64,000 bases of DNA from positions 2,154,610 to 2,218,609 of the forward strand of contig NZ_JALCLM010000001.1 of NCBI RefSeq assembly GCF_022647885.1, written 5' to 3'. This stretch comes from Bifidobacterium sp. GTDB taxonomy: Bacteria; Actinomycetota; Actinomycetes; Actinomycetales; Bifidobacteriaceae. Within the stretch, counting starts at the first letter, position 1, and every line of letters begins with the position of its first letter. This document shows, in pieces, positions 53,789-62,557 of the stretch. The notes under the pieces are model-generated. The model was not told the origin of the DNA. It ran no database searches and was given only the letters and a program-made list of their open reading frames with translations. Both the position numbers and the translations under genes were made by a program.

Positions 53789-54784
53789 TCACTCTGCGGA
53801 AATATCCGATGCGAACAACTCATCAAGCATCTGCCCACAAGACAGACCCTCACTGAGGACGCGACTCATCGCGCTCGCTAAGGGTGTTGCAACACCAAGT
53901 TTCTTGCCCAGATCTGCCATAGCTGTTGTGGTAGGTACGCCTTCAGCGACACCATTACTTGCTTTCGTGGCTTCTTCTGGAGACATACCTTTGCCAAGGT
54001 TCGATCCAAACGTGTAGTTTCTACTCAGCGGTGAACCACAAGTAGCAATCAAATCGCCTACGCCTGCCAAGCCTGCGAAAGTATGTTCCTGCGCTCCACT
54101 TGCCACACCTAAAGCTATCAGTTCTGCAAGTCCACGGGTCTGTACCAGCGCAGCAGTGTTCTCACCATATCCAGCACCTCTACACATGCCTACAGCAAGA
54201 GCTACCACGTTTTTTAACGATCCACACAGTTCAAGTCCTACCACGTCAGGGGATGTATATGCCTTGAAATAGCTTGTCGTGCAAGCTGAAGCAACTTTGC
54301 GAGCAACATCAGGCGAAGCAGATGCAACAACTGTTGCGCTTGGTTGTTTTGCAGCAACTTCTTTACTGAGATTTGGTCCTGATACTGCAGCAAAACGCTC
54401 TGAGGAAAGCTGCAAAGATTCACGCACCACCTCGTCCATTCTGGCTCCTGTGCTGCGCTCAATGCCTTTCATTAATGACACTACAACAGCGTTATTGGGT
54501 ATGAATGGAGCAAATTGCTTAAGAGCGCCACGAGCAAATTGTGCTGCAATCGCCACAACAATAATGTCCGCATCCTGTACCGCTTCTGCACGATCAGTGC
54601 TGGCGACCATCGAATCCGGTAGACGATCCACACTCGGCAAACGTGAACTATTCCGGTGATTGGTATTGATGTCTTCAACAATTTCTGGTTCTAAGCCCCA
54701 CATCGTGACCGAATTGCCAGCGTCTGCCAAAACCTGACCGAATGTGGTTCCCCAGGCACCCGCACCCAACACACTTACGTTCAT
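53789..54784 (-). CDS. gpsA: Glycerol-3-phosphate dehydrogenase [NAD(P)+]
   Basis: GpsA reduces dihydroxyacetone phosphate to sn-glycerol 3-phosphate for phospholipids. MNVSVLGAGAWGTTFGQVLAD is the Rossmann start and SLMKGIERSTGARM, SGPNLSKEVAAKQPSA, LCGSLKNVVALAVGM (catalytic Lys) and SRNYTFGSNLGKG follow; length of 331 is typical. ATG 54784 has GGAG seven bases upstream. It is followed on the same strand by ddl and preceded by plsC. Confidence 0.96.
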   Translation of the reverse strand: MNVSVLGAGAWGTTFGQVLADAGNSVTMWGLEPEIVEDINTNHRNSSRLPSVDRLPDSMVASTDRAEAVQDADIIVVAIAAQFARGALKQFAPFIPNNAVVVSLMKGIERSTGARMDEVVRESLQLSSERFAAVSGPNLSKEVAAKQPSATVVASASPDVARKVASACTTSYFKAYTSPDVVGLELCGSLKNVVALAVGMCRGAGYGENTAALVQTRGLAELIALGVASGAQEHTFAGLAGVGDLIATCGSPLSRNYTFGSNLGKGMSPEEATKASNGVAEGVPTTTAMADLGKKLGVATPLASAMSRVLSEGLSCGQMLDELFASDISAE

Positions 54785-54904
54785 TTTGTCGCTCCAAACA
54801 GAAAGCGTCGCATACGGCACTTCCCAACTTTTATGTTCATTTCTGGTCGATTGAGCTGATTAGGCTATCCCAATATTGACTATTACCTTAGGCATTTGAT
54901 GAAT

Positions 54905-55789
54905 TTATCGCGCTTGACGAGTCATGGTGGGATAGTCCCAGAGCCCCTCTGGAGGTGGTTCTTCACCACGAATCTCCACCATAATTTCTTCCATGCGGCT
55001 TCGCACACGATGAGCAAGCTCAATCACTGACGCAATAGGTGGCTCATCACCCCAATCGCTAACATCACTGAGCAGATCTGCATAATCCAGTGCTACGTCA
55101 TAGCAGAGCACCACATTTTTACGTGGCCAAGGCCACCAATGATTAATTGAAGCTGCACCCCAAGTTACTGCCACATGCAGTGGAATCTGTTTACCTAAAC
55201 GACGGGAAGCTTCTAAAGCAATATATCCAATGCCAGGTTTCAGCGTCATTGGCCACTTCGCTGGATCACGAGTAACCGTTCCTTCTGGCCAAACTGTAAG
55301 CGGACGTCCTGAAGCAATGATGTTAATGGATTCTTCTTCGATCACACGAGCCTGACCAGTACGTCGTGGAACTGCTTGCATACCTACCAACTGAAACCAC
55401 TTGCCGATGACAGGCCAGCCAGCCATCTCGGCTTTGGCCATATACCGCGGGCGCCGACCCATGTGGAATAACGACATCATCGGTATAAACACGTCGAATT
55501 GAGTCACATGCGTGGCAGCAGTAATAAATGTGTCAGTCTCAGGAACATTCTCCAGTCCCCACGCTCGCACTTTACAACTGTTACGAACAACCCATGTGGC
55601 ACCCGCGAGTAAGCGATCCGTATCTTTGGGATTCTGGGCTGCGATCTCAGCGACATTAGGACGATGAACCCCCGTAGGGTAATACTGCGTGGGGTCCACA
55701 AGCTGATGTCGTTCACGAAGTCTGTCCATCTGCACATCATCAAGAGGCTTCACAGCAGAACGCGGAGAAGGTTTTCCTTTGGATACCAT
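54905..55789 (-). CDS. plsC: 1-acyl-sn-glycerol-3-phosphate acyltransferase
   Basis: PlsC puts the second acyl chain on lysophosphatidate to give phosphatidate. ATHVTQFDVF (HX4D, near 95) is the catalytic motif, and RPLTVWPEGTVTRDPAKWPM is the glycerol-phosphate pocket near 160. The first ~55 residues are a polar extension. I prefer ATG 55789 (AGAGAT nearby). The neighbouring gpsA supplies the backbone. Confidence 0.9.
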   Translation of the reverse strand: MVSKGKPSPRSAVKPLDDVQMDRLRERHQLVDPTQYYPTGVHRPNVAEIAAQNPKDTDRLLAGATWVVRNSCKVRAWGLENVPETDTFITAATHVTQFDVFIPMMSLFHMGRRPRYMAKAEMAGWPVIGKWFQLVGMQAVPRRTGQARVIEEESINIIASGRPLTVWPEGTVTRDPAKWPMTLKPGIGYIALEASRRLGKQIPLHVAVTWGAASINHWWPWPRKNVVLCYDVALDYADLLSDVSDWGDEPPIASVIELAHRVRSRMEEIMVEIRGEEPPPEGLWDYPTMTRQAR

Positions 55790-55862
55790 ATCTCTATTGT
55801 GCCCTATGCCCCGACCCAACGGCACGAACTATGCGGAGATATCGGAGAAACCATACACAGAT

Positions 55863-57194
55863 TCAGGAAATATCAGCTCCCAAAGCACTGAGTTTCTCAC
55901 GGAAATCTTCGTATCCACGATCAATTAGCGAGATTCCATGAACGGTTGACGGACCTGTTGCAGTGAGCGCGGCGATGAGGTGGCTGAACCCTCCACGCAG
56001 ATCTGGCACGTCGATATCTTGTCCGGTTAATGGTGTCGGCCCGAATATGACAGCGGAGTGCTCGAAATTGCGCTGTTGGAAACGGCATGGCAATGAACCG
56101 AGGCATTCACGATACAGCTGAATCGTGGCTCCCATTGAGATTAAAGGCTTAGTAAAACCGAAACGATTCTCATACACGGTCTCGTGAACGATGCTCAAAC
56201 CTTTGGCTTGTGTAAGTGCAACTACAAGTGGCTGCTGCCAATCCGTCATAAAACCAGGATGCACATCTGTTTCGATTGCTACAGGTTTCAAATCACCGCC
56301 AGGGTGCCAAAAACGTATACCCCGATCACTGATGTCGAACTCTCCACCAATTTTGCGAAACACGTTAAGGAAGGTCATCATCGAAGGCTGATCGGCTCCC
56401 TCAACAAATATGTCGCCATGAGTAGCCAGTGCGGCAGAAGCCCAGCTAGCTCCTTCAATACGATCAGGTAATGAAGTATGCGTGTATCCCTTAAGTGCTT
56501 TAACACCCTCAATACGAATCGTACGGTCTACGTCAACAGAAATCTGAGCACCCATCTTTTGTAGCACAGCTACTAGGTCCATAATCTCCGGTTCTGTAGC
56601 AGCACCAGAAAGCTCAGTTTTGCCCTCAGCCAACACAGCAGCAAGCAAGGTCTGCTCCGTAGCACCAACCGATGGATACGGAAGATGAATCTTTGCCCCG
56701 TGCAAGCCCTCAGGAGCAGTAATATGAATTCCTGCCTCATGCTCTTTATCGACTTGAGCTCCAAGCCGTCGAAGAGTTTCCAGATGAAAATCAATCGGAC
56801 GACTCCCAATGCGACATCCACCTAAGGCCGGAATGAACGCTTCGCCAAGACGATGCAGTAACGGTCCAGAAAACAGGATAGGAATCCTTGACGAGCCTGA
56901 AAGAGTATCCACATCTGCAACATCTGCGAGCTCAACATGGCTCGCATCAATGGTGACCACACCCTCTTTTGACTGCACATCAACACCGACGCCATGCAGT
57001 CTGAGCAAGTCGGATACCACTTGGACATCACGAATCTCAGGGACATTTTTAAGCGTTGAAACACCTGGGGCGAGCAGGGCAGCAACCATAGCTTTACTAA
57101 CAAAATTCTTTGCTCCACGTACCTTAATGGTGCCTTCGAGAGGTTTACCTCCCACAACATGCAGCACATCTCTCTCGGGTTCAACACTGGCCAC
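55863..57194 (-). CDS. murA: UDP-N-acetylglucosamine 1-carboxyvinyltransferase
   Basis: MurA transfers enolpyruvate from PEP to UDP-GlcNAc, the first committed step of peptidoglycan. VRGAKNFVSKAMVAALLAPG (Lys near 24) and LGGCRIGSRPIDFHLETLRRLGAQV, which has the catalytic Cys of fosfomycin-sensitive enzymes (near 125), are seen; DWQQPLVVALTQAKG and DLRGGFSHLIAALTATG follow. The GTG start at 57194 has AGAGGAG upstream. Length of 443 fits. Confidence 0.95.
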   Translation of the reverse strand: MASVEPERDVLHVVGGKPLEGTIKVRGAKNFVSKAMVAALLAPGVSTLKNVPEIRDVQVVSDLLRLHGVGVDVQSKEGVVTIDASHVELADVADVDTLSGSSRIPILFSGPLLHRLGEAFIPALGGCRIGSRPIDFHLETLRRLGAQVDKEHEAGIHITAPEGLHGAKIHLPYPSVGATEQTLLAAVLAEGKTELSGAATEPEIMDLVAVLQKMGAQISVDVDRTIRIEGVKALKGYTHTSLPDRIEGASWASAALATHGDIFVEGADQPSMMTFLNVFRKIGGEFDISDRGIRFWHPGGDLKPVAIETDVHPGFMTDWQQPLVVALTQAKGLSIVHETVYENRFGFTKPLISMGATIQLYRECLGSLPCRFQQRNFEHSAVIFGPTPLTGQDIDVPDLRGGFSHLIAALTATGPSTVHGISLIDRGYEDFREKLSALGADIS

Positions 57195-57341
57195 GGCAGA
57201 CTCCTCTTTGTACGAACACAGCCTTTACAAGACTGATTCTCTTTACAACTTCAAATAGTCTCCCACACCGCATGTGGGGACACCGTGAAATGTGCGGGAA
57301 GCCGAACCCAGCCTCCACACCAAGCGCCGCTGCGCCCAGCA

Positions 57342-58493
57342 CTATTCTCGCAAAGAACGCGATACGCTTTTGGCGAGATTCGGATCCCACATCGCGCCGG
57401 TTGCGCTCATTACCACATCTGCTCCCGCCTGACGATACTGAGCGAAATCTCTGGCGTCGAGGACACCGCCTACACCAACAATCGAGAAATCCAAATGTTG
57501 TTGAGAACGTATGTCATTCAATCTAGTGACCATATCAAGACCAGAAGGCCGTATTGCATTGCCGCACACGCCACTACGCTCACGTCCTTCACCTGGAAGG
57601 GCTTGATTCCCTTGGGCATCGACGAGTTTGGCAGAAATCGTATTGATAGTCGCTAAACCTTGCACCACGCGATGAGCAACCGTGGCCTCTATGAGTCGAT
57701 TCAAAGCTCGGTTATCGGGAATGAACGCCAACTTTACGATTAAGGGAACATCACCGATATTATTTTTAACAGCTTCACAAATTTGGCCAACCAATATCGG
57801 ATCATCACACAATAGTTTATTTTTGCCTTCATTCGGGCAACTGGTGTTCATCTCAATAACCTTTGCGCCAGTTTCCAACAATAGTGCTGCGGTATCCACA
57901 TGATCCTGGATATACGCCTTGGTATCCATTCCAGAAAGGCGCGAACCCTGGAAGCTGCCAATGAGTAACTGCCCTGTACCAGCATGGGCAATGGCCTTCT
58001 GCATATCAGGCTGCCATATATCAGGGTCGCGTGAAGGTACTCCGAAAGAGTTGGAGATAGAAATCGGACGTTCATAATGGTCATCAGCCAGAACGCCCTC
58101 CTCACTCTCAGTGCTTCCAGCTTCCAAAAAACCGTTTGCTGATTTCGGGTGGACTGCTAACACGTTAGGAAAAGGGTTACATTCCCATGCCCTTGAACGC
58201 ACTGTTTTGTATACGCAAATGTCAAATCCCATCCGGAACGCGGCATCAGTGAAAGCACTGTTGAGAAGCGGTCCAGCAGGGATACCGAAAGGCGTTCTCA
58301 GCTGTTGTCCAAGAAAGTTATAGGGGGTGTCAACACTAGAATCGTCCGATACCGCAGAAGCAGAAATCTGTGAGAAGGCACCAAAAGGACCTTCATTATA
58401 GTTTTCTTCATAACTGCGTCGAACGTCATAGAATGGCTGCTGGCTACCGTTCTCATTGGTATAACGGTCGGCTTCAACAGTTCGGCTGCTCAT
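57342..58493 (-). CDS. Dihydroorotate dehydrogenase family (class 1) protein
   Basis: A 383-residue TIM-barrel flavoprotein. PFGIPAGPLLNSAFTDAAFRMGFDICVYKTVRSRAW (FMN-site Lys) and VIEMNTSCPNEGKNKLL, in which the Cys corresponds to the class 1 catalytic base, support dihydroorotate oxidation; IVGVGGVLDARDFAQYRQAGADVV binds phosphate. The N-terminal 45 residues and a loop near 125-145 are longer than in PyrD of lactococci, so a related substrate is possible. ATG 58493 has GGGAG upstream. Confidence 0.82.
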   Translation of the reverse strand: MSSRTVEADRYTNENGSQQPFYDVRRSYEENYNEGPFGAFSQISASAVSDDSSVDTPYNFLGQQLRTPFGIPAGPLLNSAFTDAAFRMGFDICVYKTVRSRAWECNPFPNVLAVHPKSANGFLEAGSTESEEGVLADDHYERPISISNSFGVPSRDPDIWQPDMQKAIAHAGTGQLLIGSFQGSRLSGMDTKAYIQDHVDTAALLLETGAKVIEMNTSCPNEGKNKLLCDDPILVGQICEAVKNNIGDVPLIVKLAFIPDNRALNRLIEATVAHRVVQGLATINTISAKLVDAQGNQALPGEGRERSGVCGNAIRPSGLDMVTRLNDIRSQQHLDFSIVGVGGVLDARDFAQYRQAGADVVMSATGAMWDPNLAKSVSRSLRE

Positions 58494-58594
58494 ATACTCT
58501 CCCTTGCACAGTGGTTCCCAGATATGCAGGATTCCCACACACTGTATTCATCGCGTTGCTCCGTGCTCTTGTCAACACTGTAACCTCTCTCCCG

Positions 58595-58612
58595 AAACTG
58601 TGCATTACCGCA
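58595..58612. repeat. GAAACTGTGC-type intergenic motif
   Basis: CTCTCTCCC leads into GAAACTGTGCATTACCGC, resembling the starts of the repeats near 16912 and 28293. Confidence 0.4.
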
Positions 58613-58642
58613 TGCGCTAAGCCATGATTGAGGAAACCGCAT

Positions 58643-58683
58643 ACAATACTGCCCGATATGAGAAAGGTATCGGGCAGTATTGT
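58643..58683. terminator. Perfect 16-bp hairpin in the leuD-dihydroorotate dehydrogenase gap
   Basis: ACAATACTGCCCGATA (58643-58658) pairs exactly with 58668-58683 across a 9-base loop. It lies about 150 bases upstream of the dihydroorotate dehydrogenase start. It may end transcripts from leuD, or fold as an RNA regulator. Confidence 0.7.
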
Positions 58684-58778
58684 AATTACACAATGCATGC
58701 TGACACGTGAACAGGTGGAAACTGAGGATTAACGGAGTAAACACCGTCGTTTTGCCCTAGATAAACGGTGTTCTGCAA

Positions 58779-58889
58779 TTTGTGTAGGGATTATTGGGCT
58801 AAGCCGGTCTATATACACAATACAAACGTTGCAATTCTGCCATTCTTGAATCATGCGACGCTGTTTCTATTTTCAAATCCCTACACAAC
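58779..58889. repeat. Intergenic TIR element, copy 6
   Basis: TTTGTGTAGGGATT (58779-58792) and AATCCCTACACAA (58876-58888) bound this copy. The core CGTTGCAATTCTGCC is nearly the one in copy 4. It lies in the 864-bp gap downstream of leuD. Confidence 0.85.
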
Positions 58890-59357
58890 ATGATGCTCAA
58901 CGACAATCGAGAGATATTCAGCTTGTCAGATGTGCACTTATATGCGGTATTGCGCAGTAATGTACGAATGACACCCTCATTATCAGTAACACGAAGCGAT
59001 GGAGGAAATTGCGAGCGCAATTTGTAGTCATTGTCATCGCGCGTATCTTCTCGCAGCCGTTATATTCAAACAAGCAGGTATCACCGCATGCGATTGCTGG
59101 CCCAGCCTGATTTCTTTGAAAGTTGCGTTTTGCGTTACACCGTATGGCAATCGCTATGGTGATTACCATCACAGCCTTAGCGGCCGCTCACCGAGCCTAA
59201 GGAATGCCCACCGGGCATCCCTTCTGACGGCTCAGCTAAGCTCTTGCACTGAGAGGTCCGGTATTCAGCAACAACAGATGCGGCTTCGCCACACAGCCCT
59301 ACTGCTCCGGCATTCCGTAGGAAATGCCTTCGCTGCCCGAACCTCTGCAAGAGCTTA
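58890..59357. other. Gap after leuD with structured DNA
   Basis: I see no gene here. The region has AAATTGCG-AG-CGCAATTT (59006-59023), a near-perfect 11-bp hairpin around ATGCCC-ACC-GGGCAT (59199-59223) with flanking GAGCC/GGCTC, a GGCATT/AATGCC hairpin near 59310, and two copies of the leuD tail sequence. Confidence 0.6.
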
Positions 59358-59383
59358 CTAAGCTCTTGCACTGAGAGGTCCGG
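59236..59383. repeat. Three alternating copies of the leuD tail sequence
   Basis: CTAAGCTCTTGCACTGAGAG (with GTCCGG after it) spans 59236-59261 and again 59358-59383. Between them an inverted copy lacking four bases (CCGAACCTCTGCAAGAGCTTA) sits at 59337-59357, so that GCAAGAGCTTA-C-TAAGCTCTTGC is a palindrome over the leuD stop. The last copy codes the C-terminal residues of LeuD. Confidence 0.88.
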
Positions 59384-60038
59384 GCCAATTGTCTTGCTCT
59401 TCGCGGGCGGAAGTAATGGAGCGGGAAGGGAGATGCTTTGCAGGAAGAGTCGTTGGCTTGAAAGGGAAACGCTCAGCTCGGCGCTTCTCATAGGCGGTGA
59501 TGTCCTCTTCGTGTTGCAATGTCAAATCGATGTCGTCAAATCCATTCATCAAACGCCAACGCGTATAGTCGTCCACTTCGAAAGACAGCGTAACATCCCC
59601 GCAGGTAGCCGTACGCTCTTCAAGATTCACAGTGATACTGCGGCCAGGCTCCTCTTCTAGCATTTTCCACAGTAGCTCTATAGACTCCTGAGGCATAATA
59701 GCGGCAAGCACTCCATTCTTTGCAGCATTGCCATAGAAAATATCCGCGAAGCGAGGAGCAATCACCACACGAAATCCATAATCATGCAAAGCCCATACAG
59801 CATGTTCACGGGATGAGCCAATACCAAAATCAGGCCCAGTCACCAGTATTTGCCCGCTAGAGTACCCTTGTTGATTCAACACAAATGTTGGGTCACGTCG
59901 CCAAGCATAAAACAAGGCGTCCTCAAATCCAGACTTCGTAACTCGTTTCAAAAATACGGCTGGAATGATTTGATCAGTGTCAACATTCGAACGCCGAAGT
60001 GGTACCCCCACACCGGTAATCACATTGAGTTTTTCCAT
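59358..60038 (-). CDS. leuD: 3-isopropylmalate dehydratase small subunit
   Basis: LeuD forms isopropylmalate isomerase with LeuC in leucine synthesis. [24 protein letters not shown] and [36 protein letters not shown] are the family signatures; [17 protein letters not shown] ends the domain near 190. The 226 residues include a tail of about 30 that is not conserved, whose last residues are coded by the repeat at 59358-59383. AAGGTG precedes ATG 60038. leuC is upstream in the same unit. Confidence 0.95.
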   Translation of the reverse strand: MEKLNVITGVGVPLRRSNVDTDQIIPAVFLKRVTKSGFEDALFYAWRRDPTFVLNQQGYSSGQILVTGPDFGIGSSREHAVWALHDYGFRVVIAPRFADIFYGNAAKNGVLAAIMPQESIELLWKMLEEEPGRSITVNLEERTATCGDVTLSFEVDDYTRWRLMNGFDDIDLTLQHEEDITAYEKRRAERFPFKPTTLPAKHLPSRSITSAREEQDNWPGPLSARA

Positions 60039-60094
60039 ATCTAACGCACCTTTTCACATATCATCACAAATAGCATTCTTCGCGGCTTCGTTCA

Positions 60095-61498
60095 TTACAA
60101 ATCAATAGGACTGCTGATAGTGCCACGCACCGCAGTCGCTGCTGCCACAAGAGGCGACGCTAAATGAGTTCGACTTCCTTTTCCCTGGCGTCCCTCAAAA
60201 TTCCTGTTAGATGTTGAGATAGCGCGCTCCCCAGGAACCATCTTGTCAGGGTTCATTCCCAAGCACATCGAGCAACCAGCATTACGCCACTCTGCACCGA
60301 AGGCTTCAAAAACCTTGTCAAGGCCTTCGCTCTCTGCCTGTAAGCGAACCCTTGAGGATGCTGGAACCACCAGTACACGATGAATGTTCTTAGCCTTGTG
60401 GCGTCCCTTCATTACGGATGCTGCTGCGCGCAAGTCCTCTATACGACCATTCGTGCATGAACCAATAAACACCGTATCTACAGGAATTGCCTTGATGGAC
60501 ATACCCGGTTCCAAACCCATATAGGCGATAGCGCTGGCTGCTGCACGGCGCTGAGTCTCGTCATTAATCTGCTCCGGAATCGGTACATCTGCATTAATAG
60601 GTAAACCCTGACCTGGGTTGGTGCCCCAGGTTACAAAAGGCGCCAACTGTGAAGCATCAAGTGTCACTTCCTTGTCAAATACTGCGTCATCATCAGTCTG
60701 CAAAGTTTTCCAGTACTCAACAGCGCGGTCCCACATTTCGCCTTCAGGCGCATGCGGACGCCCTTTAAGATACTCATAGGTAATCTCATCTGGAGAAATC
60801 ATACCTGCCCTTGCACCAGCCTCAATCGACATGTTACAAATGGTCATACGAGCTTCCATTGACAGCTGATGAATGGCCTTTCCTCTATATTCGAGCACAT
60901 GCCCTTGCCCGCCGCCGGTACCTATTTTGGCAATAATCGCTAAAACGATGTCTTTTGCAGTCACTCCCTCAGGCAAATCACCTTCAACATTGATAGCCAT
61001 GGTTTTGAATGGTTTAAGACTGAGTGTCTGAGTGGCCATCACATGTTCAACCTCTGAGGTACCTATGCCAAAAGCCAGCGCTCCAAAAGCTCCATGTGTT
61101 GAGGTGTGAGAATCACCGCATACCACTGTCATACCTGGTTGAGTTAGCCCAAGCTGAGGACCAACCTGATGCACAATACCTTGATCCGCATCTCCTAGAG
61201 CATGAAGTCTAACGCCAAACTCCTTGCAATTGCTTTCCAACGTTGAAATCTGCAGCGCGGAGGTCTTATCTGCAATTGGACGATCGATATCCACTGTAGG
61301 AGTGTTATGGTCCTCGGTTGCAATAGTCAAATCTGTGCGACGTAGCCCACGGTGAGCCAGACGAAGACCCTCAAAAGCCTGAGGACTGGTCACTTCATGC
61401 ATAAGCTGTAAATCAATATATATTAAGTCCGGTGCTCCATCTTGCCCTTGACGCACCAAATGGTCGGCCCAGACCTTCTCGGCCAGCGTTGTTCCCAT
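60095..61498 (-). CDS. leuC: 3-isopropylmalate dehydratase large subunit
   Basis: LeuC carries the 4Fe-4S cluster and isomerises 2- to 3-isopropylmalate. [33 protein letters not shown] and [18 protein letters not shown] (cluster Cys), then [32 protein letters not shown] (two more Cys) are unmistakable; length of 467 is right. I use ATG 61498, with GAGG six bases upstream; ATG 61501 is as close. Its promoter lies in the gap shared with the IclR gene. Confidence 0.97.
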   Translation of the reverse strand: MGTTLAEKVWADHLVRQGQDGAPDLIYIDLQLMHEVTSPQAFEGLRLAHRGLRRTDLTIATEDHNTPTVDIDRPIADKTSALQISTLESNCKEFGVRLHALGDADQGIVHQVGPQLGLTQPGMTVVCGDSHTSTHGAFGALAFGIGTSEVEHVMATQTLSLKPFKTMAINVEGDLPEGVTAKDIVLAIIAKIGTGGGQGHVLEYRGKAIHQLSMEARMTICNMSIEAGARAGMISPDEITYEYLKGRPHAPEGEMWDRAVEYWKTLQTDDDAVFDKEVTLDASQLAPFVTWGTNPGQGLPINADVPIPEQINDETQRRAAASAIAYMGLEPGMSIKAIPVDTVFIGSCTNGRIEDLRAAASVMKGRHKAKNIHRVLVVPASSRVRLQAESEGLDKVFEAFGAEWRNAGCSMCLGMNPDKMVPGERAISTSNRNFEGRQGKGSRTHLASPLVAAATAVRGTISSPIDL

Positions 61499-61520
61499 CA
61501 TCCACCTCATTCGTTCATCC

Positions 61521-61540
61521 CGTTCCTGTTTATAGGAACG
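61521..61540. promoter_or_regulatory. Dyad before leuC, candidate operator
   Basis: CGTTCCT-GTTTAT-AGGAACG is a perfect 7-bp dyad. On the minus strand its centre is TATAAA, a likely leuC -10, so a regulator bound here would block transcription of leuCD. The divergent IclR gene is the obvious source. Confidence 0.5.
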
Positions 61541-61595
61541 AAAAGCGTTTTTGTGCCTTGACTCGAGTATGGTGCGTCAATCAATTTCTGGACTT

Positions 61596-61624
61596 TTGCA
61601 TTTCACAATATGAGATGGCATAAT
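61596..61624 (+). promoter_or_regulatory. Promoter of the IclR gene (probably leaderless)
   Basis: TTGCAT (61596-61601) and CATAAT (61619-61624) are 17 bp apart and the ATG follows after seven bases. No ribosome site is visible, so the message probably starts at or near the initiation codon. Confidence 0.6.
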
Positions 61625-61631
61625 CCCTTAT

Positions 61632-62468
61632 ATGACCTTTAGCGAATCCCTTCCTGAAATAAGCCAAGACCGGCGAAACACCAACGATCTTGCTACACAA
61701 TCTACCCCTTCACCCTCAGTCACTGTTGAGGACTCAGAAATACATTCTGGTGTCGGGGTTCTTGACAAAACGGTCAAGATACTGGATGCGTTAGAATCAG
61801 GACCTTCAACTCTGGGACAGCTCGTTGCAGCAACTGGGCTTGCGCGCCCCACGGCACATCGCCTAGCTATTGCCCTTGAGAGACATCGCTTTGTATTAAG
61901 AGACTCACACGGTCGCTTTGTTCTTGGTTCTCGTTTTGCAGAGCTAGCAGCAGCGGCAGGAGAAGACAGATTATTGACAGCAGCAGGTCCAATCCTTCAA
62001 ACGCTGCTAGACCGCACAGGTGAGTCCGCCCAAATTTTTCGTCGACAAGGCGATCAGCGCGTTTGCATAGCATCTGTGGAACGCAGCAGCGGACTTCGCG
62101 ACTCTATTCCTGTCGGCGCGATGCTCTCGATGGAGGCTGGATCGGCAGCGCAAATACTGCTCGCCTGGGAGGATTCCGAACGTCTACATCGAGGCTTGCG
62201 GCATGCGAAGTTCACAGCCAGCAAACTCGCTGCTGTTCGCAAACGTGGCTGGGCTGAATCCTCAAATGAGCGCGAGGCTGGAGTCTCTTCGATCTCGGCA
62301 CCCATTCGAAACGCTTCTGGCAGCGTTATTGCAGCGATTTCGATTTCTGGTCCAACTGATCGTATGGGAGCAGCACCGGGACGCCATTATGCCCCTCTAG
62401 TTATGGCAGCGGGCAAATATCTCTCAGATGCCATAGTCAAGGCAGCTCCACTTGCAGGAAAGCTCTGA
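61632..62468 (+). CDS. IclR-family regulator (LtbR-like) of leucine genes
   Basis: A 278-residue regulator. After a disordered 40-residue start, VGVLDKTVKILDALESGPSTLGQLVAATGLARPTAHRLAIALERHRFVLRD is the IclR winged helix (about 42-92), and the effector domain follows (SAQIFRRQGDQRVCIASVERSSGLRDSIPVGAMLSM; GVSSISAPIRNASGSVIAAISISGP). Divergence from leuC is the layout of LtbR in Corynebacterium, which represses leuCD. I infer the same role here. Confidence 0.88.
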   Translation: MTFSESLPEISQDRRNTNDLATQSTPSPSVTVEDSEIHSGVGVLDKTVKILDALESGPSTLGQLVAATGLARPTAHRLAIALERHRFVLRDSHGRFVLGSRFAELAAAAGEDRLLTAAGPILQTLLDRTGESAQIFRRQGDQRVCIASVERSSGLRDSIPVGAMLSMEAGSAAQILLAWEDSERLHRGLRHAKFTASKLAAVRKRGWAESSNEREAGVSSISAPIRNASGSVIAAISISGPTDRMGAAPGRHYAPLVMAAGKYLSDAIVKAAPLAGKL

Positions 62469-62557
62469 GAAGGTTCTGCGCTATCGATAGCAACTAGATG
62501 ACGTAGGGTTCTGACAACATTGAGCAGCCTCATATCAGCGCTCTGACATTCTCACGC

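Noticed and set aside
10437..58889. CRISPR-like reading of the TTTGTGTAGGGATT repeats
   Set aside because: The copies are paired inversely and lie kilobases apart, without spacers or cas genes.
59177..59491. Minus-strand frame of about 104 codons over the leuD tail
   Set aside because: It overlaps leuD in another frame and consists mainly of the repeats and hairpins in this gap; no protein family is recognisable.
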